Assembly (NCBI RefSeq): GCF_030053835.1
Contig: NZ_CP125655.1
Coordinates: 3,100,001-3,164,000 of the forward strand
Direction of reading: 5' to 3'
DNA from: Cellulomonas sp. ES6
Lineage (GTDB): Bacteria; Actinomycetota; Actinomycetes; Actinomycetales; Cellulomonadaceae
DNA length: 64,000 nt
In this document: one piece after another, positions 40,022 through 49,707 of the stretch
How the letters are laid out: each line of letters begins with the position of its first letter
How positions within the stretch are numbered: the first letter of the stretch is position 1
Program-made: the position numbers and the translations under genes
The notes under the pieces: generated by a model
What the model was told of the DNA's origin: nothing
Seen by the model: only the letters and a program-made list of their open reading frames with translations
Database searches by the model: none

Positions 40022-42669
40022 CCTCCCGCTCCTTCCCGCAGCACACCGACAGGCGACACCCGCCGCGCGGTCGCGGCCGCCACGACGACACCGATCCCCA
40101 CCACGACCGCCAGGCCCGCGCCGGTCGCGAGCAGAAGGCCCGCGTCGAGCGCGACCGGCGGCCGCTCGACCGCCCCGGTGAACGGCCGCAGGTCCGCCAC
40201 GCGCAGCACCGACGACGGCAGCACCAGGCCGGCGACGACCCCGGCGATGCCCGCGACCACCACCGGGCCGAGCACCTCCGCGACCACGAGGCGCCGGTGC
40301 ACGCGGGCCGGGGCTCCCAGCGTCGCGAGCAGCGCGGCCGTGCGGCCCCGCGCCGGGGCGTCCGCCACGAGCAGCAGGACGAGGCCGAGCGCGACCAGCG
40401 CCAGGCTCGCGGCCGCGACCAGCAGCATCGCGGAGCGCACACCGGTGACCAGCACGCCGTCGGCGATCTCGGCGACCGCCTGGGCGCGGCTGGTCGCCGT
40501 GAGCCGGGCGCCGGTCGCCTCCCCGACGGCCGCGGCGACCTCGTCGGCGTCGGCCCCGGGTTCGAGGCGCACCAGCAGCCGGTCGGCCGTCGGTGTCCCG
40601 CCCGCGTCCGCCCAGGTCCCGGCGTCGACGACCGCCCACCCGGTGCCGGAGGTCACGCCGGGGACCTGCTCGGACGCCACCGCCGCGAGGTCGAGCCGGC
40701 CCGCGGGCGCGTCGAGCGACACGCCGCCGGCCGGGACACCGGGGGAGACCAGCAGCCGGTCCGAGCCGGGCGCCAGGTCGACCCGGTCGCCGGGCAGGCC
40801 GTCCTGCACGGTGGCGAGGGCGTCGGCGTCGACCACGGCCAGGTCCACGGTGGTGCGCGTGCGGTCGTGCCGCACGGTCACGGTCCCGACCTCGGCGACG
40901 GTGGCGAGCGCCGCGACCCCGGGCACGTCGCGGGCCGCCTCGACGCGTTCCTCGCCCAGTCCCAGCCCGTCGGCGGACCACGCGACGTCGAGCCGCAGGT
41001 CGGCGCCCACGTACTGCACCGCGCTGCCCGCCGTGGCCTGCGTCATGGTCGCGACGGCGGTCGTCGCGAGTCCCGCGGTGGCGACGCCGAGCGTCAGGGC
41101 GAGCACCGGGACCAGGCCGGCCGCGGGCACCCGGGCGGCGCGCGCCACCCCGAGGAACGCGCCGAGGTCACCGCGGCGGGAGACGAGGCGGAGCGCGAGA
41201 CGGGCCGGCCACCGGTAGGCCCGGCGCACCAGCAGCGCGGCCGACAGCCCGACCAGGACGGGCAGCACCGCGACGAGCGGGTCGGAGGTGGACGTGACGC
41301 CCAGCGCGACGCCGGTCACGCCGAGCACGAGCAGCTCCGCCACCCAGGCCCAGCGCCGGCCCCGCGCGCCCCGGCCGCCGTGCACCCCGGCCGCCGCCCC
41401 GACCATGAGCGCGACCGCGGCGACGGTCAGCACCGCCGGCAGCACGAGGTCCGCCGGGTCCGTCCTGCCGGGCACCAGGAGGCCCAGCGCGAGTCCGGCC
41501 GCGGCACCGGGCAGGGCCGCGACGAGCGCCTGGGCGCCCACCAGCGCGCCGAGCCGGAGGGAGGACGCGCCACGGGCCCGCAGCAGGACCAGGGCGGCGC
41601 GCCGACGCTCCACCGCGAGCGTCGCGACCAGCCAGAGCACGCTCGCGGCGACCCCGACCAGGCCCGCGACCAGCGTCCCGAGCAGCGTCGTGGCCGTGTG
41701 CTCGCGGCCGTCGGCGGCGGCCAGCACCCCCGACAGCCCGGTGCGCAGCTCCTGCGCGGCGCGCACCCCGTCCAGCTCGGCGGCGAGCGCGTCCCGGTCC
41801 ACCTCGGCCACCTCCGCCGGGTCGACGGGGTACCAGGAGTCGACGCGGACGCCGCGGGGGTACATCAGGGCGCCGACGGCGCTCGGGTCGACGTAGCCGA
41901 TGCCGTGGACCGTCCAGCCGCGGGCGTCGTCGCGGTCGACCGCGGGCTCCAGGACGCCGGGCAGGTGGTCCCAGGTCCCCGCGTCCGGGTCGACGGCCTC
42001 GACCAGCCCGGTCAGCCGCACGCGGAACGGCGCGTTGGTCGCGTCGACGGAGGTGCGGGTCTCGCCGACCCGCCACCCCATCCACTCGGCCGTCGCCGGG
42101 GTGAGCACCACGTCGAGGTCGAGCTGCCGGACGGTGCCCGCCGAGCGTGGCGCGTCCACCCAGTCCTGCGCGTCGGAGCCGACGGCGTCCACCCACGGCT
42201 GCACCGCGGGCGGGCCCGGCCAGCTCCCCTCGACCAGGCGCAGGTCGTCGTCGCGCGTCCCCGGCGAGAGCGCGAGGTCCATGGCGGAGATCCCGCTCGA
42301 GTGCGGCCCCAGGTCGACGACGAACGACGGCCGGGTGAGCTCGAGCTCCGGCTCCCGCAGCACCGCGGCCAGGGCCGGGCCCACGTCCGCGACCTTCGCG
42401 GTGACCTGGTGCTCGACGTCCGCCAGGCCCGCGAGCGCCTCCTCGCCGGTGGGCGGGGGCACGACCATCGCCTGGTCCGGGACGGTCGGCACCAGGTCGC
42501 GCTGCGTGGTGGGCAGCGCCTGCGCGCGGGCCGCGAGGTCGTCGCGCAGCAGCCGGTCCAGGGCCCGCGGCCAGCCGACGGTCAGCGCGACGAGCCCGGC
42601 GACCACCAGCGCGAGCACGACCAGCGACCACGCGCCACCCGCGAGCTGGCGGCGCAGCACCCGGATCAC
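40018..42669 (-). CDS. FtsX/MacB-like ABC permease
   Basis: An 883-residue permease. N-terminal helix (GGAWSLVVLALVVAGLVALT), a large extracytoplasmic domain to about 330, then a three-helix FtsX core (TLLGTLVAGLVGVAASVLWL and following, with the RRRAALVLLRARGASSLRLG motif), further helices, a second extracellular domain and a last FtsX core near the C-terminus (LVLLLVADAPARGRTAALLA). The duplicated core resembles lipoprotein or peptide exporters. GTG 42669 overlaps the upstream permease stop by GTGA. Confidence 0.9.
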   Translation of the reverse strand: MIRVLRRQLAGGAWSLVVLALVVAGLVALTVGWPRALDRLLRDDLAARAQALPTTQRDLVPTVPDQAMVVPPPTGEEALAGLADVEHQVTAKVADVGPALAAVLREPELELTRPSFVVDLGPHSSGISAMDLALSPGTRDDDLRLVEGSWPGPPAVQPWVDAVGSDAQDWVDAPRSAGTVRQLDLDVVLTPATAEWMGWRVGETRTSVDATNAPFRVRLTGLVEAVDPDAGTWDHLPGVLEPAVDRDDARGWTVHGIGYVDPSAVGALMYPRGVRVDSWYPVDPAEVAEVDRDALAAELDGVRAAQELRTGLSGVLAAADGREHTATTLLGTLVAGLVGVAASVLWLVATLAVERRRAALVLLRARGASSLRLGALVGAQALVAALPGAAAGLALGLLVPGRTDPADLVLPAVLTVAAVALMVGAAAGVHGGRGARGRRWAWVAELLVLGVTGVALGVTSTSDPLVAVLPVLVGLSAALLVRRAYRWPARLALRLVSRRGDLGAFLGVARAARVPAAGLVPVLALTLGVATAGLATTAVATMTQATAGSAVQYVGADLRLDVAWSADGLGLGEERVEAARDVPGVAALATVAEVGTVTVRHDRTRTTVDLAVVDADALATVQDGLPGDRVDLAPGSDRLLVSPGVPAGGVSLDAPAGRLDLAAVASEQVPGVTSGTGWAVVDAGTWADAGGTPTADRLLVRLEPGADADEVAAAVGEATGARLTATSRAQAVAEIADGVLVTGVRSAMLLVAAASLALVALGLVLLLVADAPARGRTAALLATLGAPARVHRRLVVAEVLGPVVVAGIAGVVAGLVLPSSVLRVADLRPFTGAVERPPVALDAGLLLATGAGLAVVVGIGVVVAAATARRVSPVGVLREGAGG

Positions 42670-45600
42670 GAGGCCACCTCCGCCCGCGGCGACGCGGTGC
42701 GCGCACGCCGGGCGGTGTCGCGGGCGGTCGTCGCCACCACCAGCACCACGGCCAGCGCCGTCGCGCCGAGCCAGGTCGCGAGCGCCACGGCGTCCAGGCC
42801 CGGCTCGACGGGCAGCGGGAGGGTGCCGCCGTCCAGGGCGTCGACGAGAGGCTGCGCGACCAGCAGGGCGAGCCCGGCGCCACCGACCGCCCCGGCGAGC
42901 GCGGCAGGCACGAGCACCCGCACCTGCTCGGCGACCCGCAGCGCGGCCTGCGCGCGGCCCGGCACGCCGACGCCGCGCAGCGCGCCGATCTCCGGGCGGC
43001 GCGCCCGGGCCGACGCACGGGCGGCCGCGAGCACGCCGCCGGCGGCGAGGGCCACCGTCGCCCAGGTGGCGAGCCGGAACGCCGCGAGCGCCGGCTCGAG
43101 CAGCTCCGTGGCCCGGGGCTCGGCGCGCACCACCTCCGCGGCGACGCCGGCCCGCTCCAGCGCCGCGGGCAGCGCCGTGTCCGACGGGCCGTCGGCGGGC
43201 CACGCCCAGAGCTCGCCGGGTGCGTCGACCGTCGACCCCGTCCAGAGCTGGGCGCCCGACCAGGCGTCGAGGTCGGCCAGCAGCGTGACCGGGTCCGCGG
43301 AGCCGGGCACCGCCGCGACCACCTCGGCCACCTCGACCTCGACGCGGTGGCCCGGCACGACGAGCGTCGTCGTGTCGCCCACCGAGAGGGACAGCGCCGC
43401 CGCCAGCTCCTCGCCGGCGACCACCGGCAGCGGCCCGCCGGGCACGGCGGCGAGCCGCACCGTCGTGCCGGGGGCCACGTCCCCGGCAGGGACGTGCGCG
43501 ACGGCACCCACGTCGTCGGGGCCTGCGGGGAGCGGGTTCGCCTCACGGCCCACGAGCAGGCTGCGCCAGGTGGCCGCGCCCAGCGGGCCGGCGTCGGTGG
43601 CCAGGCCGGTCACCTCCACGCGGTGGTCGTCGGTGGCGTCGACGTGGACGTCGACCGCGGCGAGCGCCGTGGCGCCGTCGGGCAGGGGGGCGGACCACGT
43701 CGTCGCGTCCGCGTGGCCGGGGGCGTCGGGGCCCGCGGGGTCGGTCGGATCGGTGGGGCCGGGCTGGAGCGTGAGGTCGACCGGCACGAGCGTGCCCGGC
43801 GCGGTGCGGACCCAGGCGGCGACGTCCGGGCGGCCCAGCCGCTGGCCGGTCGCGGAGGTGTCCGTGACGGTCACGGTGGCCGTCAGCGTCGTGGCGCCCG
43901 GGGGCAGGGGGAGCCCGGTGTCCCCGGCCGCCGCGGGGTCCGCCGCGGTGTCCGCGGTGCCGGGCGCGTCGTCCTGCGGCGCGCGGTGCAGCTGCGGCCA
44001 GGCGTCGCGCGGCACGGCGACCAGGTCCGCGGTCACCGCGCCCAGCGTCACGCGCGTGGTCGCCGCGCTGACGACCGTCGCCCCGGGGTCGGCGGTCGTG
44101 GCGGCCGCGAGCGCGGCGGGGACGCCGGCGGGGTCGTCGGGGGTCACGCGCAGGTCGGCGCCGGTCTCCACGGCGGCGCGCTCGGCCTGGAGCAGCGCCC
44201 AGGACCCGAGGAAGCCCGAGACGGCGACGGCGGTGGCGACAGCGAGCCCGGTCAGGGCGGCGGTCGCGGCGTGCGCGGTCGGCCGCCGCGCCACCTGGTG
44301 CACCGCCAGCACCCCCAGGCCCGGCCGCCGGGCAGCCCACCGTCCCGTCGCCCGCGCGACGGCCGGGACCAGGGCGGCGGCGAGCAGCGCGATCGCCAGC
44401 AGCGACAGCGCGAGGGCGGCGCTGGCCAGCGGGTCCGGCGCCGCGCGGCCCCCGACGGTCCGCACCGGCGTGCCCATCGACAGCAGCCGCCACAGCCCGA
44501 GGCCGGCCGCCGCGAGGGCCAGCGCCAGGACGCCGAGCAGGGCCGACCCGCGCAGCGGGCGGTCCGCCCGCTCCTCGCGCAGCGGCCCGCGCACGCGCAC
44601 CCACGTCGCGCCGGCGAGCACCAGGGCCACCCCGGCGGCGACCCCGGCCGGCGCCCCCACGGCCAGCTCGGAGGGGACGACCCCCAGCCCGCGCAGCCCG
44701 GCCACGGCGAGCGCGCCGCCCACGGCCGCCCCCACCACCCCGACGGCCACGCCCTCGACGACGGCCGCGCCCACGACCCGCCCCCGCGAGGCGCCCCGGG
44801 AGCGCAGCAGCACGAGCTCGCCGCGCCGCACCTCCGTCAGCAGGGCGGCGAGCTGCCCGAGCACGACCGCCCCCACCAGCGCCGCGAGCAGGGTGGCGGG
44901 CAGCGACAGGGCCCGCACCGTGCTCAGCGTCCGGTCGACGTCAGCCAGCGTCGTGTCCAGGCCGTCCGTGCCCAGCACGCCGAGCTCGTCGACCGCGTCG
45001 TCGTCCTTCAGCCCCGCCAGCGACGCCGCGAGCGCGCGGCGCAGCTCGGGGACCCCGCCGGGAGCGAGACCGTCGTCCGGCACGAGGGTCCACCGCACCC
45101 GGACCGTCGCGGGCACCCCGTCCAGGGCGGTCTCGTCGACCCACACGGCGCCGTCGGCCTCGCCGAACCAGCGCGGGTCGCCCGGGTCGGTCGGCTCCCA
45201 CACGGCCGCGACCTCCACCTCGAGCGGGGTCGAGGACTCGCTGGCGCCCAGCAGCGTGAGCCGGTCGCCGGGCGTGACGCCGAGCGTTGTCGCGGTGGCG
45301 CGGGACAGCGTGGCCGGGACGGGCGCCTCACCGTCGGAGGGGCCGCCCTCCGGGGGCATCACGCCCTCGACGACGTCGACCTGCGCGGCCAGCCCGGGCT
45401 CGGCCGCGACCACCACGCCGGCACCGCCACCGTCGACCGTGAGCTCCGTCGACCGGTGGCTGCGCTGCACCACCACCGGCATCCCGTCCAGCGTGCGGGC
45501 CAGGACCTCCTCGCCGGCGGCGACCTGCGCGGCCGGGTCGTGCCGGGACCGCGGCGTCGCGACCTGCATCGCCGCACCCGTCGGCTCCGCGTCGTGCAGC

Positions 45601-45755
45601 GCCGTCGTCAGCCCCGCCTGCGCCGACAGCGCGACGTACCCGAGCACCGCGACCAGCGTGGCGCTCACCAGCGCCGCGATCACACCCACCAGTGCGAGCA
45701 GGCCCAGCTGGGCACGCGCGCGGCGGCGCAGCAGGCGGGCGAACGTCACGGGCAC
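42666..45755 (-). CDS. FtsX/MacB-like ABC permease, first gene of the operon
   Basis: A 1029-residue permease with the same layout as its neighbour: MPVTFARLLRRRARAQLGLL and helix 1, an extracellular domain, the FtsX core (LLTEVRRGELVLLRSRGASR, then paired helices), a long second extracytoplasmic region rich in Thr/Asp/Pro, and a final core (ARASARARRPEIGALRGVGV). GTG 45755 is taken, but GTG 45749 has the better spaced GGAG. A TAGGCT -10 lies at 45805-45800, giving a leader of about 40 nt. The cargo is unknown. Confidence 0.88.
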   Translation of the reverse strand: MPVTFARLLRRRARAQLGLLALVGVIAALVSATLVAVLGYVALSAQAGLTTALHDAEPTGAAMQVATPRSRHDPAAQVAAGEEVLARTLDGMPVVVQRSHRSTELTVDGGGAGVVVAAEPGLAAQVDVVEGVMPPEGGPSDGEAPVPATLSRATATTLGVTPGDRLTLLGASESSTPLEVEVAAVWEPTDPGDPRWFGEADGAVWVDETALDGVPATVRVRWTLVPDDGLAPGGVPELRRALAASLAGLKDDDAVDELGVLGTDGLDTTLADVDRTLSTVRALSLPATLLAALVGAVVLGQLAALLTEVRRGELVLLRSRGASRGRVVGAAVVEGVAVGVVGAAVGGALAVAGLRGLGVVPSELAVGAPAGVAAGVALVLAGATWVRVRGPLREERADRPLRGSALLGVLALALAAAGLGLWRLLSMGTPVRTVGGRAAPDPLASAALALSLLAIALLAAALVPAVARATGRWAARRPGLGVLAVHQVARRPTAHAATAALTGLAVATAVAVSGFLGSWALLQAERAAVETGADLRVTPDDPAGVPAALAAATTADPGATVVSAATTRVTLGAVTADLVAVPRDAWPQLHRAPQDDAPGTADTAADPAAAGDTGLPLPPGATTLTATVTVTDTSATGQRLGRPDVAAWVRTAPGTLVPVDLTLQPGPTDPTDPAGPDAPGHADATTWSAPLPDGATALAAVDVHVDATDDHRVEVTGLATDAGPLGAATWRSLLVGREANPLPAGPDDVGAVAHVPAGDVAPGTTVRLAAVPGGPLPVVAGEELAAALSLSVGDTTTLVVPGHRVEVEVAEVVAAVPGSADPVTLLADLDAWSGAQLWTGSTVDAPGELWAWPADGPSDTALPAALERAGVAAEVVRAEPRATELLEPALAAFRLATWATVALAAGGVLAAARASARARRPEIGALRGVGVPGRAQAALRVAEQVRVLVPAALAGAVGGAGLALLVAQPLVDALDGGTLPLPVEPGLDAVALATWLGATALAVVLVVATTARDTARRARTASPRAEVAS

Positions 45756-45799
45756 TCCGGTGGGGTGGGCGGCCCGGGCGGCGCGCCTCTGTGCGGGGG

Positions 45800-45805
45800 A
45801 GCCTA
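45800..45805 (-). promoter_or_regulatory. -10 hexamer for the ABC/FtsX operon
   Basis: TAGGCT on the minus strand, 45 nt before the first start codon. The stretch 45756-45914 otherwise shows nothing recognisable. Confidence 0.4.
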
Positions 45806-45914
45806 TGACGCCGCGGGCGGTGACGGGTCCGGATGGGTCTCCAAGTTCCGGAACGCCGGTCCGCCAATCCCGGCGCTGGGGACTGAGCCAAACCCGCGGT
45901 GTCGCACGGCGTTG

Positions 45915-46109
45915 TCAGTCGGATGGCGCGAGTGCCGCTGTACCGACGCCCGCCACCATGATGATCAATCCCGTGGCAGCAGCGGCGCGGACGGCTCTGC
46001 CCCTCGGGGACTTCGGGTCCAGGTTCCTCGACAGGAAGGCGTAGCCGACGAGCCCGAGACCGATCAGGCCTGCGGTGATCGCAACGAGTGTTACAGCGGT
46101 CTTGAGCAC
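45915..46109 (-). CDS. Small two-helix membrane protein (64 aa) in the Rhs island
   Basis: A 64-residue ORF from GTG 46109: a first helix (LKTAVTLVAITAGLIGLGLV), a basic loop (RNLDPKSPRGRAVR) and a second helix (AAAATGLIIMVAGVGTAALA), ending APSD. There is only a weak GGGGCG site. Its place after an Rhs tip and another two-helix protein suggests an immunity-like or accessory role, but this is inference. The family is not recognised. The gap to the next gene (46110-46273) holds no clear element. Confidence 0.5.
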   Translation of the reverse strand: MLKTAVTLVAITAGLIGLGLVGYAFLSRNLDPKSPRGRAVRAAAATGLIIMVAGVGTAALAPSD

Positions 46110-46273
46110 CTAGCGCCCCGATCCACATGTCACAGCTGGACAGCACCAAACCCCGGACTGCCCTTGATGCCCGGCTTGGCTGCAGGCATCCAGGACTCCC
46201 TTCCCGAGACGATCATCGCCTCAGACCAGGTGTCCAGAGAAGCGGGTCAGACTCCCGTGGAGGCACCTGCGCG

Positions 46274-46441
46274 TCAGCGCCTACGAACGGCCCTCGCGTA
46301 CAGCCAGTAGATGGCGACGAACACCGCAGCAGTCACAACACCGCCGGCCAGGTATGGACCCGGTTTCCCCGTGGTGATGGCGAGAACCACTCCTGCCGCC
46401 AGCGCCCCGCCAACGGCGGGTACGAGGATGGAACGCTTCAT
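46274..46441 (-). CDS. Small two-helix membrane protein (55 aa), candidate Rhs-tip immunity protein
   Basis: A 55-residue protein: MKRSILVPAVGGALAAGVVL and a second helix (YLAGGVVTAAVFVAIYWLYA) ending in RAVRRR. ATG 46441 follows GAGAGAGG. It begins 29 nt after the Rhs stop, the usual place of an immunity gene in Rhs and other polymorphic toxin loci, and a membrane immunity protein would suit a membrane-active tip. No homologous family is recognised by eye. Confidence 0.6.
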   Translation of the reverse strand: MKRSILVPAVGGALAAGVVLAITTGKPGPYLAGGVVTAAVFVAIYWLYARAVRRR

Positions 46442-46470
46442 GCTGGCCTCTCTCTCGAACGGCTGACGGA

Positions 46471-48376
46471 TCAGTACGGATCGTTGATCGTTCGGGCCGT
46501 TTCGATGATCTTGCCGACGAAGCCGGCGATGCACCCGGTGGTCCATCCAACTGCAGCGCCCATCGGACTGGCGAACGCGCCGACAATCGCCCCGGTGACA
46601 GCTCCGGCGAGGCACGCCTCCCCCGGGGTAATGCGCAAGCCGCTGGGGTCGGTGAAGTTGACCGGGTTGTTCGCGGCGTAGGCATACCGGTTGGCATTGA
46701 ACAGGTCGAACGGGCTGGCAACGGTGTCCATCTGGGTCCAGCGACCTTCGTGGGCGTCGTAGTACCGGGCGCCGTTGAGGGTCCAGGTGGTCGTCCGGTC
46801 GTTGAGGCCACCCGTGTAGAGGAAGGGCGTGAAGGTGACGCCGACTCCGGCACCGTCCTCGAGGACCTCGGGGACGCCGTAGGGGTCGAACTCCACGACG
46901 GTCTCGGTGGTGTTGTCGTCGGCGATGAGTGCCAGCGGTGAGCCGAGGTTGTCGTAGACGTACAGCCCGGTCTCGGCCGACTCGGTCCGCAGGGACAGCG
47001 GTGTGCCGAGCGCGTCGTGCTCGATGTACGCGGTTTCGCCGCCGTGGCGGACCTGTTCGATGAGCGGCTGGCCGAGCTGGTCGGTGCGTCCGAGGGTGTA
47101 CTCATACTCGCCGTCCGGGGTGGTCTGGGCGACGAGCTCGGTGTTGCCGAACCCGGCGTACAGGTACTCGAACGTCTGGCCGCCGCGGGTGACCGAGTCG
47201 AGCTGGTCGCCTGCGGTGTAGCCCAGGGTGCCGACCTCGGGGTCGGCGGTGAGGTTGCCCGCCCCGTCGTACGTGAACCCGGCGGTGGTGGTCTGGTTGC
47301 CGGCGTTGTACGTGCGGGTGAGGGTGCCGTCCGGGCCGGCTGACGTGAGCCGGTTGCCGCGGGCGTCGTAGGTGTAGTCGTAGCTCTGAGCGGCCTGCCC
47401 ACTGTTGCTGGCGGTCACGTCAGCGCTGATGAGGCGGTTGGCGTCGTCGTAGGCGTAGGTCGTGACCTGGGTGGTGAGGTTGTTGCGCTTCCACTGCAGC
47501 GTGGAGCGGTCGCCCGCGGTCGTCCCACCGGTGCATCCCGGTTGGGCGGCGTTGGTGCTGTAGCAGTACGTGGTGTCGACGACGTCGGTGATGGATCCGC
47601 CGGCGACCGCTTGGTCCGCCCGGATCCTCGAGATCCGGCCTGAGGAGTCGTAGTCGGTGTGCGAGTGCGCGGCGAACTGCGTGTTGTCGCCGTTCGTGGC
47701 CAGCCACGTGTCGGTGCGGCGGCCCTCGTCGTCCACGGCGAACCGCGTCCACGACTCCTGACTTCCGATCACGGTGACCTGCGCGACCTGGGCGCCGGCA
47801 TCGTCGTACTCGAACGTCGTGGTGCCGCGACCGTCCGTGGTCGTCGCCAGCCGCGAGGACTTGTCGTAGCCGTACGACACCGGGTCGTCGTCGCGGTCGT
47901 GCGCCCGCTCCAGGAGCCGGTTCATCCGGTCGTAGGAGTAGGTCGTGGTCCCGGACACGTCGGTCCGCTCGGCGAGACGGCCAGCTGTGTCGTACTCGAA
48001 CGTGATGTCCGGGTTCGCGCTCGTGCCGGAGTAGTCGACTCCTGTGAGCCGGTCGAGGTCGTCGTACCCGTAGGTGACGGTGACGCCGGCGCCGTTGGTC
48101 GCGGTCGCCAGTCGCCCGTACTGGTCGTACGTCATCGCCCGGGCACCGAGGCTCGTGCCGGTCGGCGGGGTGATCGACGCCAGCTGCTTGTTCGCGTCGT
48201 ACCCGTACGTCGTCGGGTTTCCGGTGTTGCCCGGTGCAGTGGCCGTGGCGACCGTGCCGTCGGAGTTGTACGTCAGGACAGCCTGCGCAGACAGGGCGTC
48301 AGTCGTCGTGAGCTGGTTGCCCGCACCGTTGTAGGTGTACAGCGAGGTCTTGCCGTTGTTCAGAGACCTGAAGGGG
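46471..48376 (-). pseudogene. 5'-truncated Rhs/YD-repeat gene with short glycine-zipper C-terminal tip
   Basis: The open frame runs from the 3' end of tRNA-Lys to TGA 46471. It has no ATG or GTG before 48135, from which 554 residues could still be made. It carries YD repeats (YGYDDLDRLTGVDYSGT, FEYDTAGRLAERTDVSGTTT, YGYDKSSRLATTTDGRG) and the Rhs core end RYYDAHEGRWTQMD, NRYAYAANNPVNFTDPSGL. Intact Rhs proteins are over 1500 residues and secreted, so at least half is missing. After DPSGL come about 55 residues rich in Gly/Ala (LAGAVTGAIVGAFASPMGAA), a possible membrane-inserting toxin tip. Base composition is less GC-rich than the neighbours. Confidence 0.85.
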
Positions 48377-48449
48377 TGGGCCCCGTGGGGATCGAACCCA
48401 CAACCCGCGGATTAAAAGTCCGCTGCTCTGCCAGTTGAGCTAGAGGCCC
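48377..48449 (-). tRNA. tRNA-Lys (TTT)
   Basis: 73-nt cloverleaf: acceptor GGGCCTC/GGGGCCC, D-arm TAGCTCAACTGGCAGAGC, anticodon loop CTTTTAA (TTT), T-arm GGGTTCGATCCCC, discriminator A. Intact. The truncated Rhs frame begins exactly at its 3' end, as expected if the island entered at this tRNA. Confidence 0.95.
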
Positions 48450-48604
48450 GGGAGGTGCGGGATCCCGTCGGGCTTCTCCGGGGAGAGGCCTGACCGTCCT
48501 GCGCCGAGGACGAGGCTACGCGGTCGGCGCCCGCCGGAACGCGCGCGGCGTGCCGCTCCGGAGGGCGTCAGCGCGAACGGCGCCCGCTGCACGTGGCCCG
48601 CCCG

Positions 48605-48610
48605 TAGGCT
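48605..48610 (+). promoter_or_regulatory. -10 hexamer (leaderless) for the LRR-like gene
   Basis: TAGGCT, 6 nt before GTG 48617. Confidence 0.5.
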
Positions 48611-48616
48611 CCGGTC

Positions 48617-49648
48617 GTGCCCGTCACCGTCGTCCCGCTGCCTGGAGGCCAGGGGACGCCCAGGGCCGACGTGAGCTCGCCTCTCACGGAGCGGGATCTC
48701 GCGGTGCTGCCCGGCGGTCCCTGCGTCGTGCAGCTCCGCGAGCCGATGCGGGCGGCCGACCACGAGGTCCTCGGTCGGTGGATCGCCGAGCACCCTGAGG
48801 CCGAGCTGCGCGTGCACGGGCGGCTGCCCGAGTCGCTGTGCTTCCTGGAGCATTACCCGCGCCTGCGGGCCTTCTCGCTGGACTCCGCCTCCCGCGACGT
48901 CACCGACGCGACCGGCCTGGAGCACCTGCCCGAGACGCTGCGGTCGCTGACGCTCGACGTCCGCCTCCCGGGCGGGAGCCTGGGCGTGCTGTCCCGGTTC
49001 CGCGAGCTCCGCTCCCTGCGGCTCGGCGAGGTCGGGCGCCTGCCCGGGAGCGTGGCCGGGCTCCCCGTCACCGAGCTGCACCTCACGGGTGTCAGGACGC
49101 TGGACGGCATCTCGGCGCTCGCCGACGTCACCACCCTGCGGCTCCGCAGCGTCTCCGCCGACCTGGCCCCGCTGCTCGGCCTCGGCCGGCTGACGGACCT
49201 CACGCTCGCGCTCGGGGGCTGCCAGGACCTCACCCCGCTCGCCGAGCTGCCGGGCCTGCGGCGGTTCTCGGCCCGGCAGGTGCGAGGTGTGGTCGACCTC
49301 GGTCCTGTCGTCGGCGGGCGGCTCGAGGAGCTGGACGTCGCGCAGCTCCGGCGGGTCACCGCGTTGCCACCGCTGGCACGGGCGCGCGCCCTGCGACGCG
49401 TGACGCTCGAGCACATGCGTGGCCTCACCGACCTGGCGCCGCTCGCCGCGGCCCCCGCGCTCCAGGAGCTCGCCCTGATCGAGATGCAGCACCTCGGGCC
49501 GGGGGATCTCGCACCCTTGGCCGGGCACCCGACGCTCACGAGGGTCGACGTCGGGCTCGGCAGCCACCGCAAGAACCTCGCAGCGCGCGACCTCGTCCAC
49601 GTCCCCGGCAGCTACGGCGGCCACCCGTGGCCGGTGCCTGGCCCGTAG
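48617..49648 (+). CDS. Leucine-rich-repeat-like protein
   Basis: A 343-residue soluble protein. From about residue 75 it has irregular repeats of about 22-25 residues with LxxLxLxx cores: LRSLTLDVRLPGGSLG, LRSLRLGEVGRLPGSV, VTELHLTGVRTLDGIS, VTTLRLRSVSADLAPL, LTDLTLALGGCQDLTP, LEELDVAQLRRVTALP, LRRVTLEHMRGLTDLA. This resembles bacterial LRR proteins that mediate binding. No signal peptide or enzyme domain is seen. The start is set by the leaderless -10. It may belong to the island next to it, but its composition is like the host's. Function unknown. Confidence 0.7.
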   Translation: MPVTVVPLPGGQGTPRADVSSPLTERDLAVLPGGPCVVQLREPMRAADHEVLGRWIAEHPEAELRVHGRLPESLCFLEHYPRLRAFSLDSASRDVTDATGLEHLPETLRSLTLDVRLPGGSLGVLSRFRELRSLRLGEVGRLPGSVAGLPVTELHLTGVRTLDGISALADVTTLRLRSVSADLAPLLGLGRLTDLTLALGGCQDLTPLAELPGLRRFSARQVRGVVDLGPVVGGRLEELDVAQLRRVTALPPLARARALRRVTLEHMRGLTDLAPLAAAPALQELALIEMQHLGPGDLAPLAGHPTLTRVDVGLGSHRKNLAARDLVHVPGSYGGHPWPVPGP

Positions 49649-49695
49649 GACGCTGCGTCGCGCCGCGGGTCTCGCACGGAGGCACCGTCCGGCGC

Positions 49696-49701
49696 TATCA
49701 T
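49696..49701 (+). promoter_or_regulatory. -10 hexamer (leaderless) for the ArsR-CDF operon
   Basis: TATCAT, 6 nt before ATG 49708. Confidence 0.5.
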
Positions 49702-49707
49702 CGCCAC

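Noticed and set aside
40297..46044. Very long plus-strand ORF (over 1900 codons) opposite the ABC/FtsX operon
   Set aside because: It is a shadow of GC-rich third positions. Its translation is low-complexity Arg/Ala/Ser/Pro, while the minus-strand frames have clear permease and ATPase motifs.
46110..46273. Second att copy of the tRNA-Lys 3' end flanking the Rhs island
   Set aside because: I found no repeat of the tRNA T-arm or acceptor sequence in 45756-46470.
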